Assembly (NCBI GenBank): GCA_916700875.1
Contig: CAKAKS010000038.1
Location: forward strand, 9,775,719-9,839,718
Origin: Sebastes aleutianus
Lineage: Eukaryota; Chordata; Actinopteri; Perciformes; Sebastidae
DNA length: 64,000 nt
Direction: 5' to 3'
This document shows, one piece after another, positions 28,401 to 43,400 of the stretch. Positions within the stretch are counted from its first letter, which is position 1. The number at the start of each line of letters is the position of its first letter. The notes under the pieces were generated by a model. It did no database searches. It saw only the letters and a program-made list of their open reading frames with translations, and had not been told where the DNA came from. The position numbers were made by a program, and so were the translations under genes.

Positions 28401-31400
28401 ATGGGTTGTATGGGTACCCACGAGTCTCCCCTGGGTTTCTGGACAATGTTTGTCACTGTTTTGTGTTGTTAATTGATTTCCAATTATAAATACATACATA
28501 CATTTGCGTAAAGCAAGCATATTTGCCCAAACCTCATGTTGATGAGAGTATTGAATACTTGACAAATCTCCCTTTAAGGAACATTTGAACAGATGAAGAA
28601 TGTGATTAATTTGCGATTAATTGTGATTAACTATGGACCATCATGCGATTAATCACGATTCAATATTTTGATCTATTGACAGCCCTAGTAGCTACATTAT
28701 AGAGTTGCACAGTACAAATTTAACCTCAAGCAGGCCGACATTAAAATCAGTAAAGCCAATCCAGATATCCTTGATATCTTCACCAAGAAAATGTAACTTG
28801 CATCAGTGCTTTCCTATTATTTTAAATAGAGGAGTGTCGGTATGAATCTGTTGTGACAAAAGGCTACGGACAGGATTTGCAGAGCATCTCTATATTCCTA
28901 TCATGAATACAATATGAACATTGAGGGGCAATATGGTGCTCATGCAAAATGAAAAAACATACCTTGGTCTCAGACATGGATCTTGCAGATAGGCTTGGGA
29001 CATCCCTAGCGGTTAAGTCGTCATGTTTTTGTTATGCTGTATGACGCAGATACGTGTCTTATCCCCGGGTGACCGCCCCACTTTAAGCACACAATGATAT
29101 AAACGTCATGCAACTTGTGCTTTTCCCATTGCATCTGTTGGCACCCATGCTCTTCCTTCTCATCAATTCCTAAGTATAAACATTCTTTTACCCGATTAAG
29201 AGTAGCGAGGGCAACGGGTGCCAGCAGCATGGCTAAATATAAGACCATGGTGGGTGTATTGGTACTGTGTGTCCTATCATATTGGCACCGGCGGTGACTT
29301 TTTGTTCTTCCCAAACCAAGCCTTGTCAGTTTATTATTAGACTGACTTGCGTTTCAGCGCGTGCGTCTGTGTTCGTCTCACTCTGGGAATGGCTCCATTT
29401 CAAAGTACGGGTCATTAGAAGCAGCGATCGCTTGGTGGGAGCTGAATCTGAAAGGTTGAGGCGGACTTATTATAGCTGAGGAGCTTCTGTAATTGTACCC
29501 CCCCTTCTAAGAAAATACAAAGTATTTCCCAAGAAGCAAGCGTGCTGACAACAGTGCGTGGGTTATTATTCAGAGGGGGGGGTTTTAAGCCTTCATCATC
29601 ACAGTTTAATAACACTGTAGGTTGTTAACTGCTCTGTTGTACAACCTTGATTTAAAAGAGCTAAACTGTGATATATAGTGTTAGACAGTAACATGCCCTT
29701 AATGTTTCATTTAGAGCAATTAGTCTGGATGAGTAACAGGTTAATGATGAGTAAGGAAATGATTCTAGTCAACGATGCTATGATTTATATGTTGTGTAAT
29801 GAATAATGATATTGAGTTGACCTGAATGGTTTTGAGGCTATTTATACTCTTACATGCCACAGACCCATTGACTATGAAGTCATGGGTGTAAAAAACCTGT
29901 ACACGGGCCATGCAGGGTATCACTAGTACACTTGTTCCATGTTACTCTGGGCCCTTTTTTGAGAGCTTTTCAAATCTTAAGCATTTCTCTTTGTCAGTTT
30001 TATGACATATCCCATTTAAAGTCATTGCATAAGCCCTGTATGTTTACGACCGCTTGTAATCTCGGAGTGTTTGTACAGTATAATGTGACAGAAGTGTAGA
30101 TTACCAACACTAGATCAAGCTCAGATTAGATCAAACTATAGATACAATATAAATCAATGTCATCGTTTCAGCTTAAATCAAAAAAGTCCCAGTGCCACCA
30201 GCCCCACACAAGAGTCAGAAAATCTGTATCATTTCAGTTATTTATGTTACTGTTTTGCATATGAATGAGGCAGCGCTATGACGCCACTGTTTAAAAGGCT
30301 AGCATGGGGAAGCATTCCAGGGCTTAGCCTTCCTGAATGAAGTACGTTGGCGAACGCAAACCTAAGCTAATCCCTCCCTTATTCCAAGAGGCTTTGCCCG
30401 GTATGCGAGCAATCATGCTCCTGTTCAGCAGTCCCAGCTACCCAGCATCCACTGGGGTTACTCCAGGGTACAGTTCAAGGGTATGGATCACTGGCCGGAC
30501 CACATGCTGGTAGAAATAGCACATTTAAAATTTGATTTTGGGAGATTATTGTAGATTAGAATGCGCCATATTGCTTAAGCCTTTATAAATGTGTTTCGTT
30601 TGACGTTGGCTTTTATTACTTCCTGATGGCGAAATGAGAAATGTGTTGATGTAGAAACAAAAGAAAACCTGGTAAAAGAAATGCTACTTCAGAATTTCGG
30701 AGGATAGTATTCAAATGCTATCCTTTGATTCAAATACATGACTCCCCTCATTTCATCTCCAACCCTCATGTCACCTCAAGTGCTAGCGTTTCCTGTATCT
30801 GGTATGGCTCAAAATTGCATAAGCAATGTTGAAGTGTGCAGCCAATTATGCACAGAAATACCCCAGCTTCAACACTTGAAGGTGATGAAGTCTGAGGAAG
30901 GTGAACTGTCAGGCATATCAAACACATCCCCTCACATTTTAGCTCAAGGCTGACACAAATTCAAGCTAAGCAGGACTGACTTAAGCACCAGAGTAATGAG
31001 CTCAACAGAAGGGGGGGGGGGCAAATAGGAACAGTGTTTTGTGAAATATATCGTCTTCCCTGTGGAGAGACATCACAGTGTTGCAGCTCTGTTCCAAATC
31101 ACCACATCTAGTAATGGTTGTAATATGAATATTGAAATATTAAAGGGGACATATTATGCTCATTTTCAGGCTCATACTTTGTATTTTGGGTTTCTACTAG
31201 AACATGTTTACGTGCTTTAATGCTCAAAAACACATTATTTTCTCATACTGTCTGTCTGAATATACCTGCATTCCCCTTCTGTCAGAAATGCTGCGTTTTA
31301 GCGCCTGTCTCTTTAAGACCCGTGACTCCAGAAGGTTGAGAACAACTGTTCTAACCATTGTTATAATGAGCCAGCATGTGACATAGGAAGGGGAGACAAA

Positions 31401-34400
31401 TCTGAATGGTTGTTGAGTCACATGTTTCCTGATCTAGGCTGCCCACACAAAACTGACTGGGTTGTCTTATTTCTCAGTTTGTGGGTTGGTAGGCACTCAA
31501 GCCATAAGTGAGTTTTTCATGGTATGTCCCCTTTAAACAGCAAATCCAAATACCCGCCTGTGAAATTGCATCTCTTTTGATGAGCCCATGCCATAAAGTA
31601 GCAGTCTACCACAGATGAAAATACCCTTGACATTAATTTTCTAGTTGCTCAAAATTAAAATCTGAGTGGAGAGAAAAATGAAAGATAAATATCATTTAAT
31701 AATGAAGTCAGAAATGGCATTTCATGGTGAATCACGTTGCTATTCTCGACCAGTCTTTGCTTTCAAAGTACCAACAGTTTCTGTCACCACTTTGTCTCTC
31801 ATGCCCCTTCCTGTTCCCCTGTCCCCCCCCAGGACCACTGGTGTCTCCGAACTCTGTCCCGAACAACCTGGATGGGCACAAGCCGATGGAGAGGAGACCT
31901 TCGAAAGTAGGGGTCAGTAGAGAAAGCAGCAGTGTCGACTTCAGCAAGGTAACCTAACCACAGTACTGAGCACAGAAACAGTCCATCATGGTGGAGGGGC
32001 CCATGAGATCATCAGTGTCTTTCTTCAGCTTCTGGACTTCCACAGACATGTCAATGGTCTGTGTTGAAAGCTGCCTGTGTGAGAGCCACCATCACATACC
32101 CATCGGCCCTTTTCTTCTGGGCTCAGTAAGAGGCATCTTCAGTCATTGCTTTGCCTGTAATTGATCAACAAAGTAAAAGTCTTCCACAGTTATGTAACTG
32201 TTTAGCTTTGAAAATTCCTCCCTCGCTTGGCCTCCATTCATCCTACCATTTTGTACCTCATCCACAAAAACAAATGGCAGACTGCCATAAGTACTTATCA
32301 TTATAAAACCATCCATTATGACTGCCAAAAACTAAGGTGCAGTGTTTATGTGAGTCAGAGGATACAAAAGAAGGATGAAGGCACAGTCTTTTCTTCACAG
32401 TGATAAAGAAATCGTTGCCATGCTCAGATCTGTATTTAGCGTTGCACATATTTATTCAGGAACACGATAAGACGGCAACGGACAATCTTTGCTCAGTACT
32501 TAGTCGTTTATGTAGCTCCTAACTTGCCTTATCTTTCATTCGTTATCCAAGCGACCTGCTGCCATCCCTTTACATTCCTGCTATCTGTGTTTGCATGTGT
32601 ATTCCTGTAAGCTAGTCCCTCATTCTTTCTCTCTGTTTATTATTAGTATTTGTTTGTTTATCTGATTTCTTTAATTTCATTTGTTCCATTGGTTTCAGGT
32701 GGACATGAATTTCATGAAAAAGATTCCTCCGGGTGCCGAAGCCTCCAACGTACTGGTGGGAGAAGTGGACTTCCTGGAGAAGCCTATAATTGCCTTTGTA
32801 CGACTGTCCCCCGCGGTCCTGATCACAGGCCTCACAGAGGTGCCGGTGCCCACGAGGTACAGTCATTTGGAATTGAATGAAATTATGATGGAGACTTTTA
32901 AGACTCCAGAAACTCCGACTCTGATAAGTTATTACGCTCCAGCAGCAACTTAAAGCAAACTGACAAAGTCCTTTGTAAAAGCCCCTGTTCACATGGGACT
33001 AATATAACCTGGGGATTTACTGTGGTTCTGACGACAGTAAATCTCTGTCCACAACCTTGTTTTCCTTCTCTGTAATCTCTACAGTAACACGACTAAGAGT
33101 CTGTCAAAGTCTGTAGTCACGCAAGTGGTCCTGTGAAGCTCTAATGCTCATCACACACAAGACACAAAATAGTTGCTTTGGAAAATAGAGAGACTACTTT
33201 GGTTTTCTTTTATACTGACAAATTAGGGCTGTCAAAGTTAATGTGATAATAACGCATTAACACAACTTGCGATTTTTAGGTTGTAGCGGACTCAGTTTTA
33301 AAGCTAGAGTGAAGATACTGGCATCCTATGAAACCAGAAAACCGAATGAATCCTTTGGTAACCATGTCAAACTAGCTTGTCACGAAGAACGTTAAATAAC
33401 GCTCCAAACTTACGCTAAATTTTGGCAAGGAAAAGCTGGCATGGCCGTTTTCAAAGGGGTAGCTTGACCTCTGACCTCAAGATATGTGAATGAAAATGGG
33501 TTCTATGGGTACCCACGAGTCTCCCCTTTACAGACATGCCCACTTTATGATAACCACATGCAGTTCTCAGATCTCCCTTTAAGGTACATGTTGAACTGAT
33601 AAAAAAAAGTGTGATTGATTTGCGATTAAACGAGATTAACTATAGACAATCATGCGATTAAATATTTGAATTGAAAAGCGGTATTACAAATACTATTTTC
33701 TATGTATATATTGGGGCGAAAAAGTTAAATTTGGCTTCAGCATGGTACATGAGGTCATACACCTTACTGCAGACAATTTCACTGTATTTCACTCATCAAC
33801 AATGGCCGTAACATGCCAAGAAACATAGCAATGTGTCAGAAGAGGCAGGGGAGAAGACTGCTCGCTCACAAACATGGATGTTAACAATGTACATGTAAAA
33901 AAAAAAATAACTGGCTTTGCAAAAGTTTTAAAATGTTTTTAAATGCATTCAACGTGTTTATTATCCTCAGAGATACCCACAATGCATTTTAGTGAGAAAC
34001 ATTGACTGTTGATTTAACGGTTGACAAGAGCATTTCCACAGGGTACCTTTTATGTGAATGTGTGCTGTTGTGATTCGTATTGAGGTCAGTGTTATTCGTG
34101 GAGTATCTCATGATTATTTGTCTTGTTCAAAGGTTTCTTTTCCTGCTTTTGGGTCCTCACGGCAAAGGGCCTCAGTACCATGAGATTGGCAGATCCATGG
34201 CCACACTAATGACAGATGAGGTGAGAGAAATAAAAAGAGATCCTTTTTGTAACTTGTTCAGTTTGACATGTCCTAAAACTGATCTGCTTCAGACATTTAA
34301 TAACTCCTTATAATATTCGTTATGTAGATTTTCCACGACGTGGCATACAAGGCCAAAGACCGAACGGATCTGCTGTCGGGGATAGATGAGTTCCTTGATC

Positions 34401-37400
34401 AAGTGACTGTCCTGCCTCCTGGAGAATGGGACCCTACGATCCGGATTGAGCCCCCCAAGAATGTCCCGTCTCAGGTTAGTGGTTCTCTCTGTCAAATATT
34501 GTTGAATGTGTACTTAATGAATAACACATCCAAAGGTGTGTCTGTTTTACATATATGAAAATCAAATATCATGTACCACAAACGGACATTTTCCTGGGAA
34601 GTACTGGTGCAGAGATCATTAACCAGCTGCATACCAACACCCTTACTACTGTAGACCTCACATACTGTATTTAAGTCTGGTCTCACAAACAGTAACTTAG
34701 AAGTTTTTGTTGACTTTCTGCATGTGTATTTCTGTACATCACACTTTACTTCATACAACTATAATCACAGTGAGAGTGCCCCCTTATGGATTTAAAGCAT
34801 CATGACAGCAAAGGAATTGTATGCAACGACATTATATTTAAATGTCCTGACCTGACCTGACCTGACCTAACCTGCAGATGAAGAGGAAGAGACCGTCCCA
34901 ACCCAACGGCTCTGCGTCTCCAGCTGGAGAGCTGGATAAGGAAGAGGACAACCACTCAGGGCCTGAGCTGCAGAGGACCGGGAGGTGAGTGATAATTGGA
35001 ACTTACTCACTCCGGTAATTTTTCAATTAATATCACTTGTGTTAGAAAACATGTTGATAAAGATATATTTGAGAATTAAAGCGTGTCCTAGTTGAATCCA
35101 CAACTTCATTAGCACAAGTAGGCATGTTTAATACATCATGTTGATTATATTGAGACAAGTGCTTTTTGTTAACAAGAGCTGCAGGAGAAAACGCATCAAT
35201 CCCCTTTCCCACTGGACCAAAAACCCTCTAATTTCTGGCTTTTGACTTCAGTGGGAAAGGTTACAATCGGCATTCATTCCAGGGACAAATGACTCAGTAG
35301 CAGTAGTCACGGGTATTTATCTGCTCCAGCAATTTCTGGCACTTTCGTTGTCATCTTAACCACAAATTCCATCCGTCTCCGTCCAAGCAGCGCTCGAACA
35401 TCGTTCCAAATTAGTCGGCACCGAGTTTGAAGATAGACTGAATAAATAACAGATATATTAAAAAAAAGAAGTAACCACCGTAACATTTTCACTGACCTCC
35501 ATGCAGCTTTCTACTTTTTACTAGTCTTACTCACCGGATGTAGACTGTGGGTATAACGCTGAATTCACACCAGGCCGCATTTCGCCGCTGCTCTGGTGTG
35601 AATTTGGCATAAGCCTGCCATTGGCCACCTATTTCAGCCGGCATGCTCCCCTTCCTGCATCCTGCACCCTGTGCTTAGCGCTGCCCTAAGACAATTGTGA
35701 TTAGTTTAAAGAAATACAAACAAGCCGGAGCGTTTTTTTCCCCCTATACCAGAATAATAATATGTGGAGCCAGACCTTTCTTTAGTGCTGACACAGCGCT
35801 GTGGAGATAGGTCCTCACATATCATTAAAGTAGACAAGAATTTGAAAATGTGCAAAATGTAAAATTTCCTAAACTCAACACCACTGTGTGTTTTAGCAGC
35901 TCCATACCTACTGTACTCTGTGAACTCAGATGCTGACATTTATGGATTACTCATGCTGATGCTGGGTCTCTGGAGCCCGGGCCACACAGCGAGAGCGAGA
36001 ATGTGTTTATTTGAAACCTCAGACAAACACACACTCTGCACACATCAGTTGCGAGGCACTGTATTATTTACAGATTCACTCCGCTTTTCACCGCGACTAT
36101 AAAAGGCTCATGCTATGAGGGAGCTACTGGAGGACAGAGGAGTGCCAGGAACCGTTAGAGGCTAATGTAAAGAAAGCTATCGGGGGAGCTGTATAGGAGA
36201 GACGGCAGGGGGGTTGTGGAGGCAGCCAGTAGAGGTTATTCGCAGAGGTGTGGGGGAAAAGGAAATGAAAGAAGACCTCACAGCAGAGCAATTGGACAGG
36301 TGTCAGAGGAAAGAGGGGAAGATATACAAGATGTGAAATGGAATCCATCAAAGTAAAGAGAGGCGGACGGCAGCAGTATCACTGTACCATCGAGGTTTTG
36401 GGATTGAATTATAAAGATGCATACTCAAGCTTGTGACACTGCCTCAGCATTAACAGTAGCAGTGTTAATACCTTTTAATTAGTGTTAGTTAGTGTAAAAA
36501 CAGCCTCAACACCTAGTAAATAATCATTATTACAGTTTTACTCACCTTATATTAAGAGACGCTGCATTTAAATAATTCCAACTATAAAAAGAACAACAGG
36601 AAGGTTGTGTTAAATGAACACATAACAATTTACAGGGTGTTGGTGTTAAGAGAACAGCAGAACCACTTTGGTTAAATGGCTGCAAACATTTATCATTTTT
36701 ATTATTCACTTCATAACCATTAAAGCACAGTTGCCTTTTGCACTATTTTTTTTTTATTTCATTGGATTTCTGAAATAATCTAACTAAATTAAGTGTGTCC
36801 ACTTGACTCTTCCCATTACCCCTACTTAACATACTGATGTATTATTATAATTGTGCGCTCCTACTTAAAAGTTCAAACATTAAAAAGGACCTCTCCCCTC
36901 CTCCAGGATATTTGGAGGTCTGATCATGGACATCAAGCGGAAGTTACCGTTCTACTGGAGCGACATCAGAGACTCCTTCAGTCTGCAGTGTCTAGCCTCC
37001 GTCCTGTTCCTCTACTGCGCCTGCATGTCCCCCGTCATCACGTTTGGAGGTCTACTCGGGGAGGCAACAAAAGGAAACATAGTGAGTCTGAAAGCTTGAC
37101 ACTTAAAAGTCGATACTTGTGTTTTTCATGAACCCAGTGGGAATCAAACCCCACAACTGCTAAGTTGTCTAAGTGCCATGTTGTACCAAGTGAGATAAAC
37201 AGAACCTAGTACAATTCGACTATCGTATGTGAGTTTATAATTGGAATATTGTGAGTCTTTTGTTGTTATGCTATTGTGACTGATTGACAGTGAAACCTCA
37301 AGTTCCCCAGAATCCTCAAGTCAAAGCAAAGAAGTCATCTGATGTAAAATAGTCTAAAGTTGTTGTTTCCCTCAAACCAATGTGTGCAACACAAATGTTT

Positions 37401-40400
37401 TCTAACACCATGTCATTTAACATGTACCACCCATGTTAATGTACGTACATACAGTACATGATATAAGCGTTGAATGCAGATGTGATGATCTGCAGTGCAG
37501 ACAGTCCATCCCAGTTCATGTAGCCTTTTTCCATACACATGTGCTGGCTTGACTCAACACGGGTCTGCATAGCACAGCAGGGAATTGCATCTTCATTACA
37601 ACAGGGATACCCACTTGAGGGTGTGTGTAACCATGGCAAAGGAGCGGGTGTAAAACAGTGGATGAACACATTTAATTTCCTATATTGTTCACAATAAAAG
37701 TCCCCCATTATGTTTGCTGCTTGTACTCTTCCTCCCTGTATAATTAGTAGACTTGCTAATGCAGTGATAAACACATTTCATTTCCTAAATTCTTATATAA
37801 TAGAAGCCCTCTGTTATTCTTTTATTTAAAAGCTTTTATTATGAAGCAGCAAAATCAGGAAATGTTGGATTTTCATTTATCAGCAAATTAAAGCGACTCC
37901 TATAAAGCTGAAAGCGAAACAGTAAAATAAAGCTGATATCTGAAAGTACAAACAGCGATGCAGGAGAGAAACTAAACTTCAAACCAGAGATTCAGTTAGA
38001 AGCTACAAAAGTGCTAAGACCTGAACACACACGTCTTTCTCTCTGGTCTCGCAACACACGCTTGTTTGAGGAGGAGTAGGGGGGGTTGTGGTTGGCCGGC
38101 GTGACGTCGCTGCTATATAGTGTCGCACTTTGGCCCTACTCCAGAGAGTCCATCTAGGGCGCGGCACGGCAGAACTCAGTGCGCTAAAACTGGTAATGGA
38201 AATGCAAATCAGCGCGGCACGGTTTGATTTGGTATAGCGAAAAAGTGCCAATGGAAAAGCGAACAGAGAACAGAGAAACACATTTTCTAACTACCCTATT
38301 TCATCTTTTCTCTAAAGCAGGTAATTTAGTCTGTCAAGGAACGTCCCCGTAATCTTTCACCCACTTCACCGTGCTATCACATCCTCATTTAGGAGGATGT
38401 CTTTCACTGTGAGGTCTTTACTCACTGTCCAAATAGGATATGATGATGATTCAGCCGCCCATGCACTAATCTGTTATCACACTGCAAGCTATATAGTGTC
38501 TCTCTTTTTATCGCTCCCCCCCCCCCCTCTCTCTCTGTCTGCCTCTCTCTCCTTTTAACCCAGATGTCCTTACTAGGGCAGGGACTGTTGGCATAGGCAC
38601 AGTCTGTGTGCTGGTGTGTGTGATGCGTCTGAGTAAACTCAGCAGGCGAGAGGCTACATACACAGATATGACTGCGGACAAGTCAGCAGGGTGGGAACAT
38701 TTGTAACAGTTTATCTAGCCTCTCAGACGCAGCCCAGGATGTCTGTTTAATCAAAACTCTCTGTGTTCTGGTCGGGGGGGTCTCTTCTTCACCTCTCTCT
38801 TTTCTCCTTCAGTCTTTCCCTCTCTATCCTCCTCTGGGTGGTTTCACCTCCCGCATCCTCCCTTTCTCACTCCCTCACTCCCTCCCTCTCCTATGTGTCT
38901 ACAGAGTGCCATAGAGTCTCTGTTTGGGGCCTCGCTGACAGGCGTGGCGTACTCCCTCTTCTCAGGCCAGCCCCTCACTATTCTCGGCAGCACGGGCCCC
39001 GTTTTAGTGTTTGAGAAGATCCTCTTCAAGTTCTGCACGTACGTCCAAGCAAGTTTGCCGTTGTTGTGACACGATACCGAGTCAAAATACTGAGTCCAAT
39101 TGGCCCTAATGTGTATCCATTCTCCTTTGTCCATCGTTCCCAGTGACTACGGCCTGTCCTACCTGTCTCTGCGGACCAGCATCGGTCTGTGGACGGCCTT
39201 CCTGTGTCTGGTCCTGGTGGCCACGGATGCTAGCTCCCTGGTGTGCTACATCACCCGATTCACAGAGGAGGCCTTCGCCGCACTCATCTGCATCATCTTC
39301 ATCTACGAGGCTCTGGAGAAGCTCTTTCACCTGGGAGAACACTACCCTGTCAACATGCACAACGAATTGGACAACCTCACCCTGTATTCGTGAGTATTGA
39401 GATTTTAGTTAATTTCACATTTAAGTTTCATTTTTTTTTTAGTCCATCTTTTTTTAAACCCCATAACACTATGACGAGGAAAAACTGGCATGGGCATTTT
39501 CAAAGGGGTCCCTTGACCTCTGGCCTCAAGATATGTGAATAAAAAAGGGTTTTGTGGGTACCCACGAGTCTCCCCTTTACAGACATGTCCTCTTTATGAT
39601 AATCACATGCAGTTTTGGGGCAAAAAACATGCAGTTGTTTGCATGCAGTACAAATGTGTTATTTTCACCTATTCTAAAATGGTGTATTTGAATATTTCTG
39701 CATACTGGGTTCACAGAACAGTCTTAGAATTACATAAATTGGGTATGACTGTAAAGCTGAGACTCTTGTGGATCCAATGAGTCCAATAGTATTCATGTGT
39801 GATGATGTTAGTCCCCATATTAGCTATTTCATTGTAGTGAGACCATTTTATGAAACGTGACGTCACTGTATAAAATAACCTGTGGTGACCTCTAGGATAA
39901 TCACAGCCTCATGAAACTTTACAATCACAAACTAGAGACCTAGAGCATTCAGAGGATGGATGGCTTTCCTAGGTAGATTGACAATAAGGGGGTTTCTGAG
40001 CAGTTTCCAGAACAGAAGTGCTCGCCATCCAATCGATAAAAAATGAGATTCTTGCAGATCTCTAAATGTCAAAAGTTTTTGATACCAAATCACAGCATGG
40101 CTTTTTCTATGGTGTTCCTCAAGGTCTTGGTGTCTTATTTTGGTATTTTGGAGGAATTATTGATCATTTTTATCAACTCTCGAGTGGTAATAAATGGTTA
40201 AATTTAGCACCAAATCTGTGTAACAAATGGCATCAACCCAAAAATTGCTGCAACAACTTATGAGACATGATAGAGCATGGGGATGGCCATGTTAAGTGCC
40301 AACGGGTTACATAAAGTAGTGTATTGTGCACATAAATAGTATCCCATTAAGATCACACTGCTCTTGTTGCTGACAACTGTAATAGTAGTGGTTAGTAGGA

Positions 40401-43400
40401 GCTGTTCCCAGTGCATGTCTTCCCCAGAGCTGAAAGGAAAATTACCCCCTTGCAACAGAGCTAATTTTAAAAACAACTGATGCCAGCAGATTTGCAGCAT
40501 CCTCTGTTCTTAATTAACTTTAAAACGAACCGAACTCTTTTTCACCTTAAGATAAGCATACGTACTTCGCTCAGCATTTATTCTGTTTGTCCCCAGGTGT
40601 CAGTGCTCTCCGCCAGTCAACGCCACAGATCAGGTCGTGCAGCACTGGAACCGGACAGGATACAGCCCAGACTCCATCCCATGGGACAACCTCAATGTTT
40701 CGGTGAGACCAGCACACAGTGATCTCCAGTGTGATATGCAGGAATCACACCCATGTTTCCATGTATAGGATGTGACATCATCAGCCGATATCCTGCTTTG
40801 TACATACATTCTTACTCTCACAATAATTCAGACACATTAAGGTAGACACATTAACACGAATGCAACAACTGCAACCACCACTAGAACTGTGACTAGCCTG
40901 CCAGAAAAACCTGCCACCAAATACTACTGTCAGTACTGGAACATCTTACAATACTGACCTAACACTCGTTTTTCTCTAGATGTGTAAGGAACTCAATGGG
41001 GAGTTTGTGGGTGCTGCCTGCGGTCATCATGGGCCCTACATCCCAGATGTTCTCTTCTGGTCCATCATCCTCTTCTTCACCACCTTCTTCCTGTCCGCCT
41101 CTCTTAAGCAGTTCAAGACGGAGAGATACTTTCCCACCAGGGTGAGATGTTTGCTACATGTGTTATTGTTATACTACTCTTGGAAGGTATAAGATGTAAA
41201 ATGTACGCATTAAAATGTTTTGCAACACAGTAATCCAGTTAATGTTACATTAGCTAATGCTATTTGTGGCTATTTCATTAAAATGAAATGACATAACGTG
41301 AATAAACATGACTTCATGTGAACAAATCTGTAAGCTATTTGTTGAGTTGCCTCTTAGGAAAACTAATGCGCCGCTGCTTCTGTTGGGCGGCTGCGGCTCA
41401 GAGGGTAGAGCAGGTCGTCCATTCGGAAGGTCGGTGGTTCGATCCCCGGCTGCTCCGGCCACGTGTCAAAGTGTCCTTGAGCAAGACCCTAAACCCCAAA
41501 TTGCTCCCGAAGGCTGTGCCATCGGTGTGTGAATGAGTATTTAGATTAGATCGTGATGGGCAAAGTTGGATGGCAGCTTATGAATGTGTGTGAATGGGTG
41601 AAGGCTGACATGTAGTGTAAAGCGCTTTGACTGATCGGAAGACTAGAAAAGCGCTATATAAACGCAAGTCCATTTACAATTTACCATTCTGTTGACAAGG
41701 TGGGAGCAATAAAGAGTTTGCCTCCTTAGTTCAGATTAGTTTTTCACTGGCAACGGTTGTTGTTTAACAATGAAGACAACATCTCCCATGATCCCACGCT
41801 ACCTCACGATGTCATCAAATCCATCTTTTTTTATTGTTTTAATTGAGTCTCCCAGAAATTAGCAGCAGAAATTACATACTGTGCTCATTTAACACCACAA
41901 ACGTGGCTTTGAACAACAAAGTACGTTTTATAATACTGGTTAAAATAAAACTGTTAATTCACATGTGAACAGGGTTGTCTTTCTTCTTCTCTGTGGATGC
42001 AGTAGTGCGTAGATCTAGCTTAAAGCTTCTCCCCCGCAATGTAAATGTTTACATTGTGTCAGTCATTAGTATGCAGGAGCGGTCTCATGTACAGAAAGAC
42101 AATGCCTTCTCCTTGCATCCTCCCACACAGCACCAGCTAGTCTGTTATCACTCGGTCTTCTGTGTAGGCAGGTGCTGCTATTGTTATGCTTTTACTGTTG
42201 ACATGAATGTAATTATTACTTTGGTAGATCTTGACAGTGACCTGAAGTAAAAGGCTGTGTTAGTCAGTAGAAAATAAATAATAACTGTTGCTTGTGTGTT
42301 GTGTAGGTGCGATCCACTATCAGTGACTTCGCTGTGTTTATAACCATCATGGTCATGGTGTTGGTGGACTATCTGATGGGGATCCCTTCTCCTAAACTTA
42401 ATGTTCCTGACCGCTTTGAGGTAGGCTTCCATTCCAGCATGTCTCTCTATCTTCATGCATGTTTAATGATTATTACTTCCTCTGTTAGGTTAGGTTTAAA
42501 TGTTGTATTTAACGTTCACATCATGAAATATTCTCAAATAATAATGTTACACCTAATGTACTAAACGTAGCCCATCCCTTCCCTTTTCTCTGCAGCCGAC
42601 TTCAAAGAACAGAGGCTGGCTGATGGACCCGCTAGGAGAAAATCCGTGGTGGACGCTGCTGGTGGCGGCGCTTCCTGCCCTGCTCTGCACCATCCTCATC
42701 TTTATGGACCAGCAGATCACTGCAGTCATCATCAACCGCAAGGAGCACAAGCTCAAGGTCAGACAGGCCTGTGGAGATTTAACCTTTGTGTGTAACTCCG
42801 AGATACAACACTACCAGTCTTTTCTATTTTTGTCTGTGGCGTCTCTCCCTTCTGTAATATCCAGCAGGAAAAAAAGACATACAGACGTAGGCAAAGTTGT
42901 TGGTAACGTTCCGTTAAAGAGAGAAAAACCCACAATGGTCACTGAAATAACTTGAAACTGACAAAAGTAATAATAAATAAAAATTCACTGAAAATTAACT
43001 AATGAAAATCAGATATTGTTTTTGAATTATGGTTCAGCAGAATCATTTAAAAAAACAAACTAATGAAACTGGCCTAGACAAAAATGATGGTAACATTAAC
43101 TTAATATTTTGTTGCACAACCTTTTGAGGCAATCACTGCAATCAAGTGATTTCTGTAACTCTCAATGAGACTTCTGCACCTGTCGACAGGTATGTTGGCC
43201 CACTACTCGTGAGCAAACTGCTCCAGCTGTCTCAGGTTTGAAGGGTGCCTTCTCCAGACTGCATGTTTCAGCTCCTTCCACAGATGTTCAATAGGATTTA
43301 GATCAGGGCTCATAGAAGGCCACTTCAGAATAGTCCAATGTTTTGTTCTTAGCCATTCTTGGGTGTTTTTAGATGTGTTTTGGGTCATTATCCTGTTTGA

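Noticed and set aside
41390..41460. Possible tRNA gene
   Set aside because: A and B boxes are present but the cloverleaf does not close, and a SINE body with the typical tail follows.
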